Of a stretch of DNA of 64,000 bases, positions 46,782 through 56,158 are shown in pieces. The position numbers and the translations under genes were made by a program. Location of the stretch: positions 52,807 to 116,806 of the forward strand of contig JBNRMV010000002.1 of the NCBI GenBank assembly GCA_050309775.1. Reading direction: 5' to 3'. Each line of letters starts with the position of its first letter. The stretch's first letter is position 1. The DNA is from DTU072 sp050309775 (GTDB taxonomy: Bacteria; Bacillota; Clostridia; Christensenellales; DTU072). The notes under the pieces were generated by a model, which saw only the letters and a program-made list of their open reading frames with translations, was not told the DNA's origin and did no database searches.

Positions 46782-47900
46782 ATGAAAGACCAAAGAATCA
46801 GCAAGCTGGCGCACAATCTCATAAATTATTCCTGCGCGCTGTCAGCCGGCGAAAAGATTCTAATAGAATCGGCAGGAGTCGATTCCGAAATGATAACTGC
46901 GCTGGTCAAAGAGGCGTATGCCGTGGGCGCTTTACCTTTTGTTGAGATATTTGACAACAAAATAAAGAGAGAAATTATCAACGGTCTTAACCAAGAGACT
47001 GCCGAACGCATGGCAAAATACGCCTCCGCAAGAATGTCGGAAATGGATGCGTATATAGGTTTGCGCGGCGGGCTGAACTCTTTTGAACTTTCAGATGTTC
47101 CTCCGGAGAAAATGCAGCTATACAGCAAATACTATTCTCACCCCGTACACCATGAATTACGCGTCAACCACACAAAATGGGTAGTTTTGCGTTGGCCGAC
47201 AGAGGCCATGGCGCAGCTTGCAAAAATGAGTACAGAGGCCTTTGAGCAGTACTATTTTGATGTTTGTACGCTGGATTACGAAAAAATGGATAGGGCTATG
47301 GAGCCGCTTATTGAACTTATCGAAAAGACCGACAAGGTGAGGGTTATTGCCAAAGACACAGATTTGTCGTTTTCCGTAAAAGGCATAAGCGGTATGAAAT
47401 GCAGCGGTTTGCGCAACATTCCGGACGGAGAGGTATATACTGCGCCTGTACGCAACAGCGTGAACGGCTATATAACCTACAACACCCCCTCGATCGAAAA
47501 CGGCATAGAATTCACCAATGTCAGATTTGAGTTCAAAGACGGCAAAATCATAAAAGCCTCTGCCAACAAACCTGAGGAACTGAACAAAATACTTGATACC
47601 GACGAGGGCGCGCGATATGTCGGCGAATTTGCCATGGGAGTCAATCCGTATATCACCAAACCCATCGGCGACATACTATTTGACGAAAAAATCAGCGGCT
47701 CAATACACTTTACGCCCGGCTCTTGCTATGAGGACTGCGAAAACGGCAACCAAAGCGCCGTGCATTGGGACCTTGTGCAGATACAAACGCCTGAATACGG
47801 CGGCGGCGAAATCTACTTTGACGGCAAATTGATAAGAAAAGACGGCAAATTTGTTCTTCCCGAACTTGCCGCATTAAATCCGGAAAATCTAATAAATTGA
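46782..47900 (+). CDS. M29-family metallo-aminopeptidase (AmpS/PepS type)
   Basis: A cytoplasmic aminopeptidase of 372 residues. The family segments NIPDGEVYTAPVRNSVNGYI, GEFAMGVNPYI and SAVHWDLVQ are visible; they carry the dimetal ligands (Glu, His, Asp). GGAGGC precedes ATG. Its close pairing with an aminotransferase suggests amino-acid salvage from peptides. Confidence 0.92.
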   Translation: MKDQRISKLAHNLINYSCALSAGEKILIESAGVDSEMITALVKEAYAVGALPFVEIFDNKIKREIINGLNQETAERMAKYASARMSEMDAYIGLRGGLNSFELSDVPPEKMQLYSKYYSHPVHHELRVNHTKWVVLRWPTEAMAQLAKMSTEAFEQYYFDVCTLDYEKMDRAMEPLIELIEKTDKVRVIAKDTDLSFSVKGISGMKCSGLRNIPDGEVYTAPVRNSVNGYITYNTPSIENGIEFTNVRFEFKDGKIIKASANKPEELNKILDTDEGARYVGEFAMGVNPYITKPIGDILFDEKISGSIHFTPGSCYEDCENGNQSAVHWDLVQIQTPEYGGGEIYFDGKLIRKDGKFVLPELAALNPENLIN

Positions 47901-47911
47901 GGTATAAGGCT

Positions 47912-49141
47912 ATGACACCTGAAGACAAAAACATAAACGAAATAAAAATAAGAAAGCCCAACGCTTTTTTATATTACCTTATCGCATTTAGTGTAAAGAT
48001 TCTTGCAAAGCTGCTTTTTCGCGTAAAGTACGACAAAAGCGCCATAAAAGGGCTCAAAGGTCCTTTTGTTGTTCTCGGCAACCATTCCAGCGTTACGGAC
48101 ATAGCTTTTACTGTCGGCGCGCTGTTGCCGCATAGGCTGAATATTCTCACAAGCAAGGATTTGTTCACATGGAAATTGTTCAAGCCGTTTATTACGCGTT
48201 TGGGCTGCATTCCTAAGAGCCAGTTCGCAATTGACATAATGTCGCTAAAAATGATGAAAGCTGCCGTTGAACAGGGCAGAGTCGTGGCGCTTTATCCCGA
48301 GGGCAAGACTTCCCTTGACGGCAAGCAGTTGCACTATCTTTCGCCCAGCATAGGTAAGCTGATAAAATATCTCGGGGTGCCGGTTGTGTTGTCGCACTCT
48401 TTGGGCGCATACCTTACCAAGCCAAGATATTTCAAAGGTTTTCGCTATGGCAAAGTGTTTCTGAAAGAATCGTTGCTTATTACAGCCGAAGAAATAAAAA
48501 CCATATCCGTTGCGGAAATCTATAAGCGTGTAACCGAGGCTTTGAAGTTTAACGACAATATTTATCAGAAAGAGAACAAAATTCGTTTCCGCTCCAGAAA
48601 ACCTGCCGCAGGCATGGAATATATTCTTTACAGATGTCCGAAGTGCAATTTGGACTACATAATGAGAAGTACGGACAGACGGTTAATTTGCGATTATTGC
48701 GGCAACAGCGTCGAATATACCGAATACGGCGAACTCATTCCCGATGCGCAAAGCAAGGCATTCGACAGAATAGATTTATGGTATGACTGGCAGCGCAAGT
48801 GCGTTGACGAAGAAATAAGAAAACCCGATTTCTATATCTGCAAAGATGTAGAGGTGCTTGTCGAAGAAAACCGCAAATACAGACCGGCAGGAGAGGGCGA
48901 ACTTTATATTGACAAAGAAGTTATCGGCTTAAGAGGCACCGTTGACGGTAAGCCTTTTAATCCCAGCATTCCGCTTAAGACGCTGCACACAATCACGACA
49001 AAGAATGAAGAGGGCATCGATATGGTGTTACCCGATGAGGGAACTTTCCGCTTCCTTTTCAAGGACCGCAAAGGCTCGACCAAATACGGACTCATAGTTG
49101 AGCAGTCGTTCAGAATGATTCATAATCTCGATAAAGAGTAA
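47912..49141 (+). CDS. PlsC-type acyltransferase with C-terminal zinc ribbon
   Basis: An enzyme of about 409 residues. A hydrophobic N-terminal stretch precedes the acyltransferase core, with the NHSSVTD (HX4D) motif and LYPEGKTSL. This is the 1-acyl-glycerol-3-phosphate acyltransferase domain. At about residues 225-255 a zinc-ribbon-like CPKC...CDYC pair follows, then a 140-residue extension. ATG 47912 with TGAGGT eight bases upstream is preferred over TTG 47897, which overlaps the previous stop. The extra zinc ribbon is unusual for PlsC; the acyl acceptor may not be glycerol phosphate. Confidence 0.87.
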   Translation: MTPEDKNINEIKIRKPNAFLYYLIAFSVKILAKLLFRVKYDKSAIKGLKGPFVVLGNHSSVTDIAFTVGALLPHRLNILTSKDLFTWKLFKPFITRLGCIPKSQFAIDIMSLKMMKAAVEQGRVVALYPEGKTSLDGKQLHYLSPSIGKLIKYLGVPVVLSHSLGAYLTKPRYFKGFRYGKVFLKESLLITAEEIKTISVAEIYKRVTEALKFNDNIYQKENKIRFRSRKPAAGMEYILYRCPKCNLDYIMRSTDRRLICDYCGNSVEYTEYGELIPDAQSKAFDRIDLWYDWQRKCVDEEIRKPDFYICKDVEVLVEENRKYRPAGEGELYIDKEVIGLRGTVDGKPFNPSIPLKTLHTITTKNEEGIDMVLPDEGTFRFLFKDRKGSTKYGLIVEQSFRMIHNLDKE

Positions 49142-49157
49142 TTGATATTTATAAAAT

Positions 49158-49192
49158 AATGAGATAACTTTTGCCGGTTATCTCATTTTTTT
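49158..49192. terminator. Bidirectional terminator between the acyltransferase and ABC transporter genes
   Basis: AATGAGATAAC (49158-49168) pairs with GTTATCTCATT (49177-49187) over an 8-base loop, then TTTTT. It serves the plus-strand gene and probably the minus-strand one, since A-rich sequence lies on the other side. Confidence 0.85.
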
Positions 49193-51940
49193 ATGCTTTC
49201 TTTATGGCATCAACTGGTCTCATTTGGCTAATTTTTCTGGCTGGAATAATTGTTGCCGCATGCACCAGGAGCGCGCTCATGAATATGACAATGGCAAACG
49301 GCGTCAGGGACAGCGTCAGCAAAGTCAGATTGTTCACCGCCTCATTGCGGAACATTCTCAAAAAGCTATCACGCAGCGTAGCGTTTACTATTGAAGTAAG
49401 CAGCGCCATGCCTAAGCAAGAGAACAAGGTGGTTATGGCGCCGATAACCGAAGCCTCATTGAGAAAGATTTTTGAAACATCTTTGCCCCTTGCGCCAAGC
49501 GCGCGCAGTATACCGATATCCCTTTTCTTGTTCATAACCGATGTCGACATGAAGTTTGCTAGCAAAATAACCGAGAATAATCCCATTAGATAGCTGAGAT
49601 ACTTAAAGACCTTTTGAAAGACAAAAATCATATCGCTCATGGTATAGATAATGTTGGAAACCGCCGTAAAGTGATACATAAGCAAGTCGCCGTCGCAGGC
49701 AAAGCGCAAAAAGTGCGCTCTTGCGCTGTCACCTTTTGGCAGCGCTACATAAAGACCGCCGCTGTGCATCATGGTGTCTATTGCATTGTTCCGAATGGCT
49801 TCGCCGGCAATTATGTATCGCGGAATGTTTATGACGCTTACATCGTTTTCTGTGTTGTCATCAAGGTTTTGACGATAAGCCTTATAAAAATCAAATATTC
49901 CGACTACTTTCAATGTCATTTCTTTGCCGTATACTCCCAATCTGTCGTTGTACGGAGTATAGCGGTAAAGGTACTTATAGTTTGGGTCTTGGGTATCCAA
50001 AGACGGAGTATCTCCGTTGTCAAAGGTTGCAAGACCACCAAAGATATCATGGAAAAGTACATCGCTGATGATTATCTCGTCCTCGGCAAGCTCCATGTTC
50101 GGGTTGCGCTGAAGCCATTTGTTATTATAGATGACTTCAATATTATTAAGCAAATCGCCGCCGTCGCTCATTGTTCCGTCGGCTAGGATATAATTTGTCA
50201 TGCGCACGCTGTTTTCGTACCAATTTGTCAAAAACCCTTTGCTGACATAGAACAAGCTGAAATAATTGCTGATAAGGTGTGAAAGCTCCATTGCTCTTTC
50301 GTCCTCTATTTGCTCCTCTGTCCGCATTTGCAAAAAGTCCATATACTTTTCAAATCCCGTGATAAAGACGCCGCTGAGCGTAAAACGGTAACTAAAGTTC
50401 AAGGTGTTTGTGGTTTCAAGAATTGCCGCCACAAGTTTTTGCCAAATGATGCCAAACAGTTCTTTTTTTTCTTTGTAGGCTTCTTCGTCCACTGGGTCTT
50501 TTTCGTCGCCGAGAATGTATGTTATCAGGGAGTTTAATAACTCATTGCCGCCCTTGCCGGAAAGCAGCGTTTCAGCTGCAATCAACTGAGCCATTTCAAA
50601 GGCGTCCTTTTCCTTTTCTATCGTCATATCAAACTTCATTTTAGAAAATAAGGTGACAAAATCAGCAATATTCAACCCTATCAAAGAGGGGTCTCTTGAA
50701 AGACAGGTAAACAACAAAAAGTCGGAAATAACAACATCCGAACTGTCGTCTGCCGGGAATTCGCCAACTAAAGGAAAGCCCATGAGGTCAAGGGCTTCTT
50801 CCGAAGTTTCGACAACGCCGTTTATGTTTGTCGGCAGGTATGCTCCGCCTACAAGGGGAATCAAAATGCCGCGCACCGGGCGGAACGGGCTGAAAATGAG
50901 CTCAGGAAATGCTTGTTCCAATAACTCTATGTTTTCGGGTTGCAACGGCTCATAGGAACGCTCAAAATAATCAAAGAATTCGCCTATTTTGCCTTGCCGC
51001 AGCACAACATTGTTTATGTCCGACCGTCTGAATGAGGACACAGAGGAGTCTATCATATCATATTCGGCAAGTATTTCCGTAAAGCCGAACATTGATATTG
51101 CCAACACAATCAGCAGAATGGTAAAAAATAACCTGCCCTTTTTCATGCCGATATTGTTGAGCGCTATTTTCCATGCCGTCTTAGTGGGCAGCTTTGCGCC
51201 TATCAAAGGGCAGTTGTCGTCTTTGTTTATGATTATCTTTTTTGTCGGAGAGAAACCGCCATTTTTGTTTGCAGATAAATCGGTGACAACTTTGCCGTCG
51301 GACAGCTCAATAATTCTGTCGCCGTACTTGAATGCCGATTCACGGTCGTGCGAAACAAAAATAATGAGTTTTGTCTTTGAAAGTTCTTTCAAAGTTTCAA
51401 AGACTTGCACTCCCGACGCAGTGTCCAAATTGCCTGTGGGTTCGTCGGCAAAAATAATCTCCGGGTCCTTAATGAGCGCCCTCGCAATGGCAACTCTTTG
51501 TTTTTGTCCGCCGGAAAGCTCGTTGGGCTTGCGCGCTCGCCCAGTCCTTCCAGTCCGACGACAGTCAGCATTTGTTCAATATCTTTGTCGGACACGCTTC
51601 TGTCTTGCAACTCCAGAGCCAATGCAATATTTTCTTTTACGGTAAACTCATTCAGAATATTGTATTCCTGAAAAATAAAGCCCATGTATGTATTGCGGTA
51701 AGCGTCATAATCCCTTTGTGAGAAATCCGCAGTCGATTTGCCGCAGATAAGTATTTCGCCGCTATCAAAAGAGTCAAGACCGCTTACGACATTCAGAAAT
51801 GTCGATTTTCCGCTGCCGCTTTTGCCCAAAATAAAGACCATGCCTTTGTCTTCAAAGCGCAATGAAACGCCGTTTAGCGCTGTATGGCACGAACCCTTTT
51901 TTGTGTGATAGGTTTTTTTGAGGTTTTTTACTTCCAGCAT
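49191..51940 (-). pseudogene. ABC ATPase-FtsX-type permease fusion, interrupted by a frameshift
   Basis: A LolD/MacB-like ATPase followed by a large permease with a FtsX domain at the C-terminus is split into two frames. The first frame (51940 down to about 51530) has Walker A GKSGSGKST and the Q-loop FQEYNIL and reads into GLGER. Normal sequence LSGGQKQRVAIARALIKDP then continues in another frame, down to Walker B (IIFADEPTGNLD), the H-switch (VSHD), the permease with four membrane helices, and a large extracellular part. Two extra bases in the GCGCGC run at 51531-51536 explain the break. It may be a sequencing error, a recent inactivation or a programmed shift. Repaired, the protein is about 915 residues. 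The following terminator ends it. Confidence 0.85.
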
Positions 51941-51977
51941 TGCGGCTCCTAACCTATATTTTCGCTAATAACAATGT

Positions 51978-54206
51978 TTAATCTCGTTCTTGCACAAGGT
52001 TATGCATTGAGGAAGGCAAAATATTCCGATAACTTTCGGCAGCGCCTTGGGGAACATATATTTTTTCTAATCCCGTATTTTGATACATAAAGTACAGCCC
52101 CAGCGTAGGCGGAACTTGGGAAAGAAACTCTATGGTTTTTATGTTGTTGTATGCCAGCGCAGCCTCGCGTATTTGAGTGACATTTGCGCCGAATACAACA
52201 TGCTGAACAGAATAGTTGTAGCGCAGGGCGTTCTCTGAGATAATATTTATGGGCGTGCCGTCTATGTCGTCGGGAATAATAAGAGTGCTTGCGTCGCCGA
52301 AGTATTGTATGACATGATTGTCGGAACTACCGGGGATTGCTGAGATAGCAAGACCGTCATTAAGAATGTCTTGTGAGAAAATAATGTTGCCGAACAGTCC
52401 AAGAAAGATTTTATTCCTTTCAAGGTATAGGGCATTGGGTACATAAATCTTTACGCAACCGTTTGCCAATGTATTTTTTGAAATGCTCATTACTCCGCCA
52501 AGCGTCGGCGCCCTGTTGCTGTTTATGATTATTGCCAGCAGCGTGCTTATGTTATTGATGGCATAATCGGCAATATTATCGACGGCTCCCAGCGTCAGCG
52601 ATTTGAGCTTAAGTTTCTTTTCGACGGTATCCCTAAACGCTCCCGTGCGGATTGTTCTGACAGCATACGGCAGCGCCGTTGTCAAATCCAAATGCACATC
52701 TTCACCCGAATACCTTCTTATGTCATAATAGTACTCGTTTGCCGACTGAAAGCGCAATAGGCTGAAATCGTTATGTGTCAGTTCGGTGCAGACCTGCGCG
52801 CGATAGTTATACCATTGGCTGTCCTCTGTCCTGACGGTTTGGAAATATTCATCGTCCAATATAATGGTTGTGGTGGCATTAAAAACATTGCTGCCCACAT
52901 ACTGCGGAGGAGCGCCGTTTATTGTAATAAACAGGTTTGCCAGTCCGGCAGATACAAGGCTGTCATTGGCAATCATAGTAACGCCTTCTTTCAATGTGAA
53001 TGAAGTAGTGCCGTCAAGAGCGTCCACAAGAAGGGTGTCAATATAGCCTATTCTTGTAGTCGATAGCGAATGGGCAAGCGCAGGCGTGCCGCGAAAAGCG
53101 TATTTGTAGCATATGATGACATTTTGTGTGTTTTGGACTTGGGCAAGGCTTTTGCAGTTGTCAAAAGCGCCCTCAAAAATTCGTGTGATATTTATGAGGT
53201 CAATGCTGTCCGTGGCGGTGCCGGAAAGTACATATTGTTCAAGTCTGGTGACGCCTGCCGGCAAACTGTCAATGTCCAATGCGGCGCATTTGTAGAATGC
53301 AAAGTTGCCTAGCTCCGTAAGCAATGGCGGCAACACAATTTCTGACAACTTGGCGCAGTTGTTGAAAGCCGAAGGACCTATGCGCTCAAGAAGCGAATCT
53401 TGACCAAATACCACTTCTTCAAGAGCCGCACAATCCCGAAATACTTCTTGACCGATAGAGATATAACTGTCCGGAATGACAACTTTCTTTAAGGAGGCGT
53501 TGCCTTTGAATGCCGAATCTTTTATGCCGTAAACCTCGGTGCCGTCTTTTGTGAACTGCGGCAGCGTCAGTTGAGTGTAGGGTACTCTTGGGAACAGCAG
53601 CCCTGATAAATATGCCTTGCCTTCAATTGTCTGAAAGGTAAACTCCGCCTCTCTCATTACCCAAAAGCCGTACACTGTTGTGTCGTCTTGCAACGGTTTG
53701 TTGAAATCAAATTTTTCGGTGTATGTATCGTCGGTGTACCAACCGTCAAGGTCATAGCCGGCTCTGAGTATAGGATAGGGTGTGCCGGGCACCATACCTT
53801 TTTGTATTTCCATAGGGGAGGCAAAGATATAGTCTTCAACAATGAAGCTGATGCGCTTGTATTCGGGTTGAATGGGCGGCAGTTTACCGGTGTAGCTTTC
53901 GTCGCTGATAACTACCAGCCGCGCCTCGTCCGTCCGTCCGCCTGCCTCCACAGTAAGCGTGACGATGCCCTCTTGCAGCGTAATGACTTGGTTGCCGTTT
54001 ATTTTGGCAATCTTCGGGTTGGATGAAGTCAGGGTATAATCGGCTTTTTTTGGGGTCAGTTTGATGTTCGGGGTGAATGTGCTGTCGGGCAACACAAAGT
54101 AGTCCTTTTGTTCAAAGGACAGTTTGCTGACATTCGTACAGCCGGAAAGAGCAAATATTGTCAGGACGGCAAGTATTGCCGCCACAAAAATTATCAGCCT
54201 TTTCAT
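51978..54206 (-). CDS. Lipoprotein with Big_2-like, InlB and BspA LRR domains
   Basis: A 742-residue surface lipoprotein. The signal peptide has the lipobox ALSGC (Cys22). Residues about 30-105 form a bacterial Ig-like domain (NPKIAKINGNQVITLQEGIVTLTV), followed by one InlB B-repeat (about 130-195) and BspA LRR_5 repeats (about 215-640). A shorter tail repeats the IYVPNALYLERNK motif of the giant protein at 8650. A TATAAT at 54213-54218 lies only seven bases before the ATG, and no ribosome binding site is visible, so the mRNA may be leaderless or the start may be wrong. Confidence 0.87.
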   Translation of the reverse strand: MKRLIIFVAAILAVLTIFALSGCTNVSKLSFEQKDYFVLPDSTFTPNIKLTPKKADYTLTSSNPKIAKINGNQVITLQEGIVTLTVEAGGRTDEARLVVISDESYTGKLPPIQPEYKRISFIVEDYIFASPMEIQKGMVPGTPYPILRAGYDLDGWYTDDTYTEKFDFNKPLQDDTTVYGFWVMREAEFTFQTIEGKAYLSGLLFPRVPYTQLTLPQFTKDGTEVYGIKDSAFKGNASLKKVVIPDSYISIGQEVFRDCAALEEVVFGQDSLLERIGPSAFNNCAKLSEIVLPPLLTELGNFAFYKCAALDIDSLPAGVTRLEQYVLSGTATDSIDLINITRIFEGAFDNCKSLAQVQNTQNVIICYKYAFRGTPALAHSLSTTRIGYIDTLLVDALDGTTSFTLKEGVTMIANDSLVSAGLANLFITINGAPPQYVGSNVFNATTTIILDDEYFQTVRTEDSQWYNYRAQVCTELTHNDFSLLRFQSANEYYYDIRRYSGEDVHLDLTTALPYAVRTIRTGAFRDTVEKKLKLKSLTLGAVDNIADYAINNISTLLAIIINSNRAPTLGGVMSISKNTLANGCVKIYVPNALYLERNKIFLGLFGNIIFSQDILNDGLAISAIPGSSDNHVIQYFGDASTLIIPDDIDGTPINIISENALRYNYSVQHVVFGANVTQIREAALAYNNIKTIEFLSQVPPTLGLYFMYQNTGLEKIYVPQGAAESYRNILPSSMHNLVQERD

Positions 54207-54253
54207 ATATAGATTATAACATATATAAACAAAAACGAAGGTAAATTTTATAG

Positions 54254-55165
54254 TTATTTTTCCGTCAAATCTCCAATAAGCAGTTTGGCATATGCCGCAT
54301 GCAGGGTCATACCTTCAAAAAACAGGGTGTTTTGTATGGTGGATTTTGACGGGTAGTAATAATCTCTGGCCTGAAAGGGCGCAACAAAAACCTTTATGCC
54401 TCTTTCGGCGCATTGTTCGGAAAAGTAGGCAAAAGAGTATTTTGGGTGAGTTCGGCTGACGCTGCATGTCGATGAGTGAAAAAGCTCCACCAAATAACAA
54501 TCGGGTTGATTGTCGCACTGCAGATAGGCTGAAAAATCCACGGCAATGGCGGCGGCAATAAGAGTAACACGGTTTACGGGGAATTTCGGCTCAATCTTCT
54601 TTTCAAAAAAAGGCTTGCCGACAATGACAAAATCGCTGTCTTGCATTATGGCATACGGCGCTTCAACGGCATTCAGCGTATGCACGAAGGGCAAAAAATT
54701 TGCTATCTTGTTGGCGGCAAAAAGCATTTCGGGAGCGCCGTCGTTTTTGTAACTGACATAAACTCCTTTGACGGCGTTTTCAATTGCGCATACCGCCATA
54801 TCAAAATTATTTTTTGCGTTTGTCGTGGGGTCGCACAGCGGCGAATGCGATGACACAAGAATAATCGGGAATGGGCAGTCGGCAAATGCAAAGGACAAAA
54901 AGGCCGCCGTATATACCAGTGTGTCGGTGCCGTGCAGCACTATGACGCCGTCTGAGGTTTTTATTGAATTTATGGTTTCATAAAGTTTTTGCCAATGTTC
55001 GGGAACAAGGTTTTCGCTGTGAATAAGAAAAGGGCAGTGTTGCCTGAAAGTGTGCGGTTTGCCGTCTGTCAGCGCCGACAAGTCAAAATCCTGCGCAATC
55101 TCTGCGCTGCCGTTGTCAACTTTTGAGCCGATTGTACCGCCTGTCAGTACAATGTCAATATGCAT
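54254..55165 (-). CDS. L-asparaginase (asparaginase/glutaminase family)
   Basis: It hydrolyses asparagine to aspartate and ammonia. The N-terminal TGGTIG with the nucleophile Thr11, and HGTDTL with the second Thr-Asp, are present. Length 303 is on the short side of the family. No signal peptide is seen, so it is probably the cytoplasmic type I enzyme. A TATAAT lies upstream on the minus strand near 55195. It is divergent from the small acidic gene at 55261. Confidence 0.85.
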   Translation of the reverse strand: MHIDIVLTGGTIGSKVDNGSAEIAQDFDLSALTDGKPHTFRQHCPFLIHSENLVPEHWQKLYETINSIKTSDGVIVLHGTDTLVYTAAFLSFAFADCPFPIILVSSHSPLCDPTTNAKNNFDMAVCAIENAVKGVYVSYKNDGAPEMLFAANKIANFLPFVHTLNAVEAPYAIMQDSDFVIVGKPFFEKKIEPKFPVNRVTLIAAAIAVDFSAYLQCDNQPDCYLVELFHSSTCSVSRTHPKYSFAYFSEQCAERGIKVFVAPFQARDYYYPSKSTIQNTLFFEGMTLHAAYAKLLIGDLTEK

Positions 55166-55260
55166 AAATTGTCCGCCTTTGGTTTAGTAAATATATTATA
55201 CCGCAAAAATGCCGCAAACAAACAATTGATTTGCAAATAATAACAAAAAAGGAGGTAAAT

Positions 55261-55392
55261 ATGAAAGGTAAAAAAGACATAAAAATGCGTTCAATTGACA
55301 AGCAAAATATGATAATGTCTTTGAAAGACGAAGCCCGAGCGCTTGAGCAGGCTTACGAAACAAGCGACCAAGACGAAGAGGAGGAAGAATAA
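55261..55392 (+). CDS. 43-residue protein with an acidic C-terminal tail
   Basis: A short frame with an excellent ribosome binding site (AAGGAGGT four bases before ATG). The N-terminus is basic (MKGKKDIKMRSIDKQ) and the last residues are DQDEEEEE. No homolog is recognised. The strong site and clear charge pattern suggest a real small protein. It lies upstream of the SDR gene, ending 58 bases before its ATG. Confidence 0.65.
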   Translation: MKGKKDIKMRSIDKQNMIMSLKDEARALEQAYETSDQDEEEEE

Positions 55393-55398
55393 AAACGC

Positions 55399-55426
55399 TT
55401 GCCAAAAGCCGCCGCTGTTGTATAAT
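55399..55426 (+). promoter_or_regulatory. Promoter of the SDR gene
   Basis: TTGCCA (55399-55404) and TATAAT (55421-55426) are 16 bases apart, 24 bases before the preferred SDR start. The leader would be about 18 bases and hold the ribosome binding site. Confidence 0.55.
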
Positions 55427-55450
55427 AAATGCAAAAGGAAGCAAAAACAT

Positions 55451-56158
55451 ATGAGTAAAATAGCATTAGTTACCGGCGCAACGGGCGGCATAGGCAAAGC
55501 CACAGTAGAACAATTGTCAAAGGAAGGGTATTTTGTAGTGGGCTTTTATCGACAAAATGTCGAAGAAGCCGCAAGAATCAGTCAGCAAACCAATGCCGAC
55601 ATGATGTGCGTCGATATCACAGATGCCGACGCTGTTGAGCGCTCTGTAAAAGCAGTCGCGTCAAAATACGGCAGGGTGGACATCTTGATAAACAATGCCG
55701 GCATAGCGCAGCAGAAGTTGTTTTCGGACTTATCGCCGCAAGAGATTTCGCTTATGCTTGACACAAATCTGAAAGGCGCAATGTTGGTGACAAAAGCCAT
55801 CATACCGTATATGGTCAGCGAGAAATATGGCAGAATAATAAATATAAGTTCTGTTTGGGGTGTTTTTGGCGGCTCTTGCGAAGTGCATTATTCTGCAAGC
55901 AAAGCCGGTCTGATAGGTTTTACCAAAGCGCTCAGCCGCGAACTGGGGCTAAGCGGCATCACCGTAAACTGCATAGCGCCCGGCATGATTGACACGCACA
56001 TGAATGACTGCATAACAGACAAATCCTGCTTTTTGGAACAAACTTCATTGCAAAAGATAGGAGCGCCGGAAGATGTAGCTTATCTTGCGGCATATCTATC
56101 GTCCGACAAGGCAGGTTATATTACTGGACAAGTAATAGGCGTTGACGGGGGTATTTAG
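55451..56158 (+). CDS. Short-chain dehydrogenase/reductase (FabG-like)
   Basis: A 235-residue NAD(P)-dependent oxidoreductase. TGATGGIG binds the cofactor, NNAG follows, and the catalytic triad is in NISS plus YSASK. The fold and length fit 3-oxoacyl-ACP reductase FabG and related SDRs. ATG 55451, behind AAAGGAA, is preferred; the frame runs back to 55343 across the previous gene. No other fatty-acid gene is near, so its substrate may not be an acyl-ACP. It overlaps the convergent fhs stop by three bases. Confidence 0.9.
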   Translation: MSKIALVTGATGGIGKATVEQLSKEGYFVVGFYRQNVEEAARISQQTNADMMCVDITDADAVERSVKAVASKYGRVDILINNAGIAQQKLFSDLSPQEISLMLDTNLKGAMLVTKAIIPYMVSEKYGRIINISSVWGVFGGSCEVHYSASKAGLIGFTKALSRELGLSGITVNCIAPGMIDTHMNDCITDKSCFLEQTSLQKIGAPEDVAYLAAYLSSDKAGYITGQVIGVDGGI

